Source of the DNA: Hyalella azteca
Lineage: Eukaryota; Arthropoda; Malacostraca; Amphipoda; Hyalellidae
DNA: 64,000 bases
Direction of reading: 5' to 3'
NCBI RefSeq assembly: GCF_000764305.2
Contig: NW_025946489.1
Span: forward strand, 392,551-456,550
Shown: positions 60,345 to 64,000 of the stretch, one piece after another
Numbering within the stretch: the stretch's first letter is position 1
Layout of the letters: each line of letters begins with the position of its first letter
The notes under the pieces: generated by a model
What the model saw: the letters and a program-made list of their open reading frames with translations, nothing else
What the model was told of the DNA's origin: nothing
The model's database searches: none
Made by a program: the position numbers and the translations under genes

Positions 60345-61360
60345 TGAATAAATAGAACCAAGATTGAAGCAGATAGGTGCGGGTGCGACCCCAGCTTCTT
60401 GCGACAGTTCCTGTCAAATCGGTCAGGAGACCAGGCGCTTGGCAACGCAAAATTGGGGCATTGAGTTGCGGGCTCTAGACCAGTGTTTCCCAAACTTATT
60501 CAGGATTGCGTCCCCTTTGGCTCCCCAGTGAATTTCTAGCGCCCCCCCCCCCGACAGATACATATAAAAACAAACGCCTCTTTCTTGATATTTAGTATGC
60601 TGCAATTTTAGAAGAGAAAGATTAAACACAAATGTGCATTTCACAAATAGAACCCCATTTAGTAAACCAATATATTTTTTTACAGCTTTAACTGTTCCAG
60701 CACTAGAAATTCAAGACTGCTCGGACAAATTTATGGCCGGACTCGTGGCCGGTCCCGCAGTCGGTCTCACGGCCAAATTCAGCTACCAAGAAATATCTTC
60801 CAAAGTGATGAACGCAGCTCGGTAAAACTCGAAACACGTATTCATAAGGATCTAACGGTGATGTTTAGCTCGTGAAAAATTTTTAAATTTCACCTTCATT
60901 CGGGAGTTACATGGCGACACGGGCCGAAATTTACAGTGATCAAATAATTTCTTCCAGAATACTGAACAGATTCGAACGAAATTTTAATATAAATTCCTAA
61001 CTGCCTAACGGTGATTTTTAGCTCGTGAAAAATTCGAGTCGGAGTCATATTCTGCATGTGTTGTGTACAAATCGTCAAACAAACGTACAAATCATAGTTG
61101 AAATAATATCAACCATGGTACAAACTTCTGACTTAACTTCGCGGACTGCCGCCCCCTACTGACCCTTTCTGCCTCACTGCCCACCCCCAGATCTTTCCAC
61201 CGCCCCCAAGGGGGCGATATCGCCCACTTTGGAAACAACTGCCCTAGACCGTAACAAGCTGCGAACGTTCTGCGATGTTAAGAATCAGTGACGGGTTAAA
61301 CGGCCTAATGAACGCTGACACAGCTATTGTATTGTAATCTGATAGCCATAGATTGATACT
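60345..61360 (+). mobile_element. tRNA-like SINE candidate, copy 2, interrupted
   Basis: Carries ACCAAGATTGAAGCAGATAG, the B-box-like GGTGCGACCCC, and GGGCTCTAGAC up to 60480. After a 761-bp hAT insertion it resumes CCTAGACCGTAACAAGCTGC, then TTCTGCGATGTTAAGAATCA and CGGCCTAATGAACGCTGA. It parallels copy 1 at 40556-41830. The left A-box portion is not clear here. Confidence 0.55.
60481..61241. mobile_element. Non-autonomous hAT element with 8-bp target duplication
   Basis: Left end CAGTGTTTCCCAAACTTATT, right end TTTGGAAACAACTG. Flanks CTCTAGAC (60473-60480) and CCCTAGAC (61242-61249) form an 8-bp duplication with one mismatch. Ends are rich in C/G runs (GCGCCCCCCCCCCCGA near 60539, CGCCCCCAAGGGGGCG near 61201). 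A 63-codon open frame at 60634-60825 has no recognisable transposase motif. Confidence 0.9.
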
Positions 61361-61382
61361 TCAAATATGTAGAGCGTTGAAT

Positions 61383-61640
61383 ACATAACATAACATAGTG
61401 ATGTCGGCTCTGAAGTGTAGGCCTGATGTGGCCTGTCGCCGATTCTTTTCCATTTCGTGCCTTGTTCATAGATCTAAACTCGTGTCATTTGACCGGATCT
61501 TTTCATGACTGGCGATAGTTTGAAGTAGCTACTAGACTTCCACCGGGTTCGATAAGGAGCTAGGCATTTCAAATCTGAACATATATTTTTCCATAGCTTT
61601 ATCTAGTCTGTTCTTGAACGCGTTCATACTTGGAGCTCGG
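61383..61640 (-). pseudogene. LINE 3' end fragment, minus orientation
   Basis: Matches the end of the LINE at 38890-39785 and, in reverse complement, the tail of the next fragment: TTCATACTTGGAGC, TAGCTTTATCTAGTCTGTTC, GCTAGGCATTTCAAATCTGAACATAT, CTTTTCATGACTGGC. The family tail CGACATTACTATGTTA is seen as its complement at the left edge. Confidence 0.8.
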
Positions 61641-61689
61641 ATATATCGGATAACATAAGATATATTAACTGACAGATTCAATACTCTTA

Positions 61690-62290
61690 ACAAGATTTGA
61701 AAAGGACAAAACCGAGATTAAAAAAAGACAAAAATGTAACAGAGAATGTTCAAAGACGTGCAACAATGATAATTCCAGGCTTGAAGGGCAAGTTTTATGA
61801 AGAAAGATTATGAAGTTTCCAAGCCTCTGTTATCGACGTCTGCGTGGGGACCTCATTGAAGTATACAAGTATACTCATGGTTTATAAAAGGTCCCAGTTG
61901 GATTACTAGAATTTGAAACAAGTACCAACACCAGGAGGCCACGGCTATAAAAAAAACTGCGCTGCAACTTTTCCACGTGACAACATTTATTCTCGCTTCG
62001 AATCACCGACAAGTGGAGCAGCCTCCCCGATTACATCGTGGCGCTCCGAGTATGAACGCGTTCATGAACAGACTAGATAAAGCTATGGAAAAATATATGT
62101 TCAGACTTGAAATGCCTAGCACCATATCGAATCCGGTGAAAGCCTAGTAGCTATTTCAAACTACCGTCAGTCATGAAAAGATCCGGTCAAAGGACACGAT
62201 TTTAGATCTTCTTAGAACACGTCACGAAAAGTTCAAGAGTCGGCGACAGGCCACATCACGCCTACTCTTCGGCGCCGACATTACTATGTT
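61690..62290 (+). pseudogene. LINE 3' end fragment, plus orientation
   Basis: Encodes, with frame changes, FEKDKTE, ENVQRRATMIIPGLKGK, LCYRRLRGDLIEVYKYTHG, LLEFETSTNTRR, APSMNAFMNRLDKAMEKYMF and the family tail, ending near CGACATTACTATGTTA. It is longer than and inverted relative to the 61383-61640 fragment, making a palindromic pair whose shared arms are about 61427-61640 and 62050-62260. Confidence 0.85.
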
Positions 62291-62447
62291 AGGTTATGAT
62301 AACTTACATAAACGGCAACTGATGAAAATATTTGGGCACAGACGAATTAGAGTATTATTAGACGTTCCGTTTTCATTAGCAGTGACCTACGTTCGACCTG
62401 TTTATCCGGTTAACAGTTGCAAGTAGCAACCGACAACACTATGATAA

Positions 62448-62700
62448 AGCCCGGTCCACACGCTCAGTTTTCACAACGATTTGTCTGCGCAGTTTTAAGT
62501 CGGAATGAAATCGTTGCAATTTTTAGAGCGTCCACACGATCGAAATCTATGCTCTGGAGCTCAGATTTCGATGGAACTGCGCAGTTTTCCCGCCGGCTCC
62601 AAAACTGCGCAGTTTTCCCGTCCACACGCAACGTTTTATCTGCAACGATTAGAACTGCGCAGACAAATCGTTGTGTAAAACTGAGCGTGTGGACCGGGCT
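62448..62700. mobile_element. Palindromic MITE with TAA target duplication
   Basis: Ends AGCCCGGTCCACACGCTCAG and its complement, over about 50 bp with few mismatches, flanked by TAA (62445-62447 and 62701-62703). A 3-bp TWA duplication is typical of PIF/Harbinger-type elements. Its centre has two copies of AACTGCGCAGTTTT. Open frames on both strands (62417-62731, 62464-62742) are products of the palindrome. Confidence 0.88.
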
Positions 62701-62703
62701 TAA

Positions 62704-64000
62704 GAATTGCAAAAAGGTTTGTAACGGGTAGGAAACAGACATTTAACACAATTAATTAAGTGGCTTATGCCGGAACCAGGAGAAAGGTGTTCGACGGAAT
62801 CCCGCATGGTTGAACTGGTAATTATTCAGTTCAAAGTTTCAAACATGGCATCCCGGTTCTTAACATATTTATGCTTTACATTTTTGATGAGAAATTTGAA
62901 TTTCTTGAAAAAAAAACAATCTTTTATCTTTCGAAAGTTTTAATGACTGAGTTGTGCTGTTCTCCGGCCTACGCCAGGTGCCAGCAAGGATCGTTAGGCT
63001 AGCCTGTAATTTCTTAGCGCCCTACGAATTAGGCCTACGAATTCTACGATTATTTATGAGCCTGCCTACTAGCTACTAATATTATGGTATTCAATGCTTC
63101 TTTTCAGAGTAAATATCTCTATCATTGATTATTGAAACGAGTTTACCCAGTCGTCAGTTCTTTTGTGTTGGTTTTGTATTCAATGTCTTTTTTTTTGGAA
63201 CACCAAAAGTTTTTGAAATTTTGCATTTCTAGTCGGTGTTAGCTACCAACTACCATTGTTGAACTAAAGCCTAGGTATATCTGCTAGTTCAACCAAACCA
63301 TGGCCATGGGTGTTAGGACTTGGATTACTGTGTTCTGCAATCCACTTGCCCATAAGGCATAGATACCTAGTCATGGACAGGCTCCGGGGCTCTGGCCGTG
63401 GCCGGGCCCCGGCGCTCTGCGAGTTTGCAAATTTTGCCCAATTTTCATTAGACTTCATAGTATGCCAGCAAAATTTGTATGTAATGCTTGCTGCTGTTCT
63501 CAGTCTCTGTTTGTTAGTCTGTTACTGTGTTACATCATCAACTTACATGCCTGTATTTTTCACTGTAAACTAAATGTTATTATTTATAGAATATAATATT
63601 AGGCTAAATATTGATTGTCATTTGTTAAGGGGAGTTTCTGCCCAAAATAAAAATTTTGACTTTTTCAGTTTTTATAGGCTGCTCATCTTAAAGCTTATAT
63701 TTTGACGCATCTATCGGTACCAAAACCATCTCTGTACGTTGATTTATGCTTTCACAAATCACGACAGATTGCAAAAGGGTTAGGGGTGGAGGTGGACCGG
63801 GTGGTGGAGTTTTTCAACATTGAAGATAAGCCAACATTACCGGTGTTGCGGTCCGGTCAACAGGGGTTCACAAAAGCTATGTGAAGATTAGCTCAATCAC
63901 CCTAAGATACAATACCTAGCTAAGCCTACCTCCAACCCTGAGAACAAATTTGGGACAATGAAACAGGTAATTCCCAAACAACACTATACTTAAACTAAGA
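62704..64000. other. Mostly unexplained right end
   Basis: No established gene. The open frame 63310-63573 (+) and its antisense are unrecognised; 63702-63884 is listed separately. Confidence 0.35.
63702..63884 (+). CDS. Short hypothetical ORF, possibly a terminal exon
   Basis: Sixty codons ending in TGA, with coding-like composition in the second half (KGLGVEVDRVVEFFNIEDKP). A CTTTTTCAG at 63661-63669 upstream could be a splice acceptor. No family is recognised; it may be the last exon of an unseen gene, part of a transposon or chance. Confidence 0.2.
   Translation: MTHLSVPKPSLYVDLCFHKSRQIAKGLGVEVDRVVEFFNIEDKPTLPVLRSGQQGFTKAM

Noticed and set aside
62417..62742. Overlapping ORFs of about 100 codons on both strands
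   Set aside because: Both lie on a palindromic MITE; the two translations are mirror products of the inverted repeat.

Overview
The window looks like animal nuclear DNA, most probably from an arthropod and perhaps a crustacean. It is AT-rich, its genes are split by many introns, and it is crowded with minisatellites and decayed DNA transposons and LINEs. There are no operons, no bacterial-style genes, no CRISPR array and no rRNA. The taxonomic placement is an inference from gene structure and repeat style; no species marker is visible.

Two real protein-coding genes can be assembled exon by exon, lying head to head about 6.6 kb apart. On the minus strand (32174-38251) is a complete UCHL3-type ubiquitin C-terminal hydrolase: 8 coding exons, 231 residues, a 12-nt microexon and one GC-AG intron. 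On the plus strand (44914-53850) are eight exons of a Dispatched (DISP) homologue, the 12-pass sterol-sensing-domain protein that releases lipid-modified Hedgehog. Its stop codon is present and its extreme N-terminus is unresolved. The two proteins have no known shared pathway; the layout looks incidental.

Layout: 1-27960 is gene-poor and holds at least a dozen unrelated tandem-repeat arrays (unit sizes about 21 to 170 bp). At 27965-29694 lies a decayed Tc1-type transposon with IR/DR-like termini. 29700-32170 is mostly unexplained, with one arginine-rich ORF. After UCHL3, 38890-44340 is a transposon pile-up: a LINE 3' fragment, a SINE-like repeat split by a foldback TA-target element, another large inverted repeat split by a hAT element, and a small MITE derived from the first foldback family. 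Dispatched follows. 53851-60340 is 3' flank with no recognisable gene. 60345-62700 holds a second SINE-like copy split by a different hAT element, two LINE fragments in opposite orientation, and a palindromic MITE. The last 1.3 kb holds one short unexplained ORF.

I found no convincing unknown multigene system. The most distinctive observations are the UCHL3 microexon, the serine/proline-rich insertion in Dispatched, the nested foldback elements, and a dispersed repeat present near 9.5 kb and 49.5 kb with variable numbers of an internal unit.
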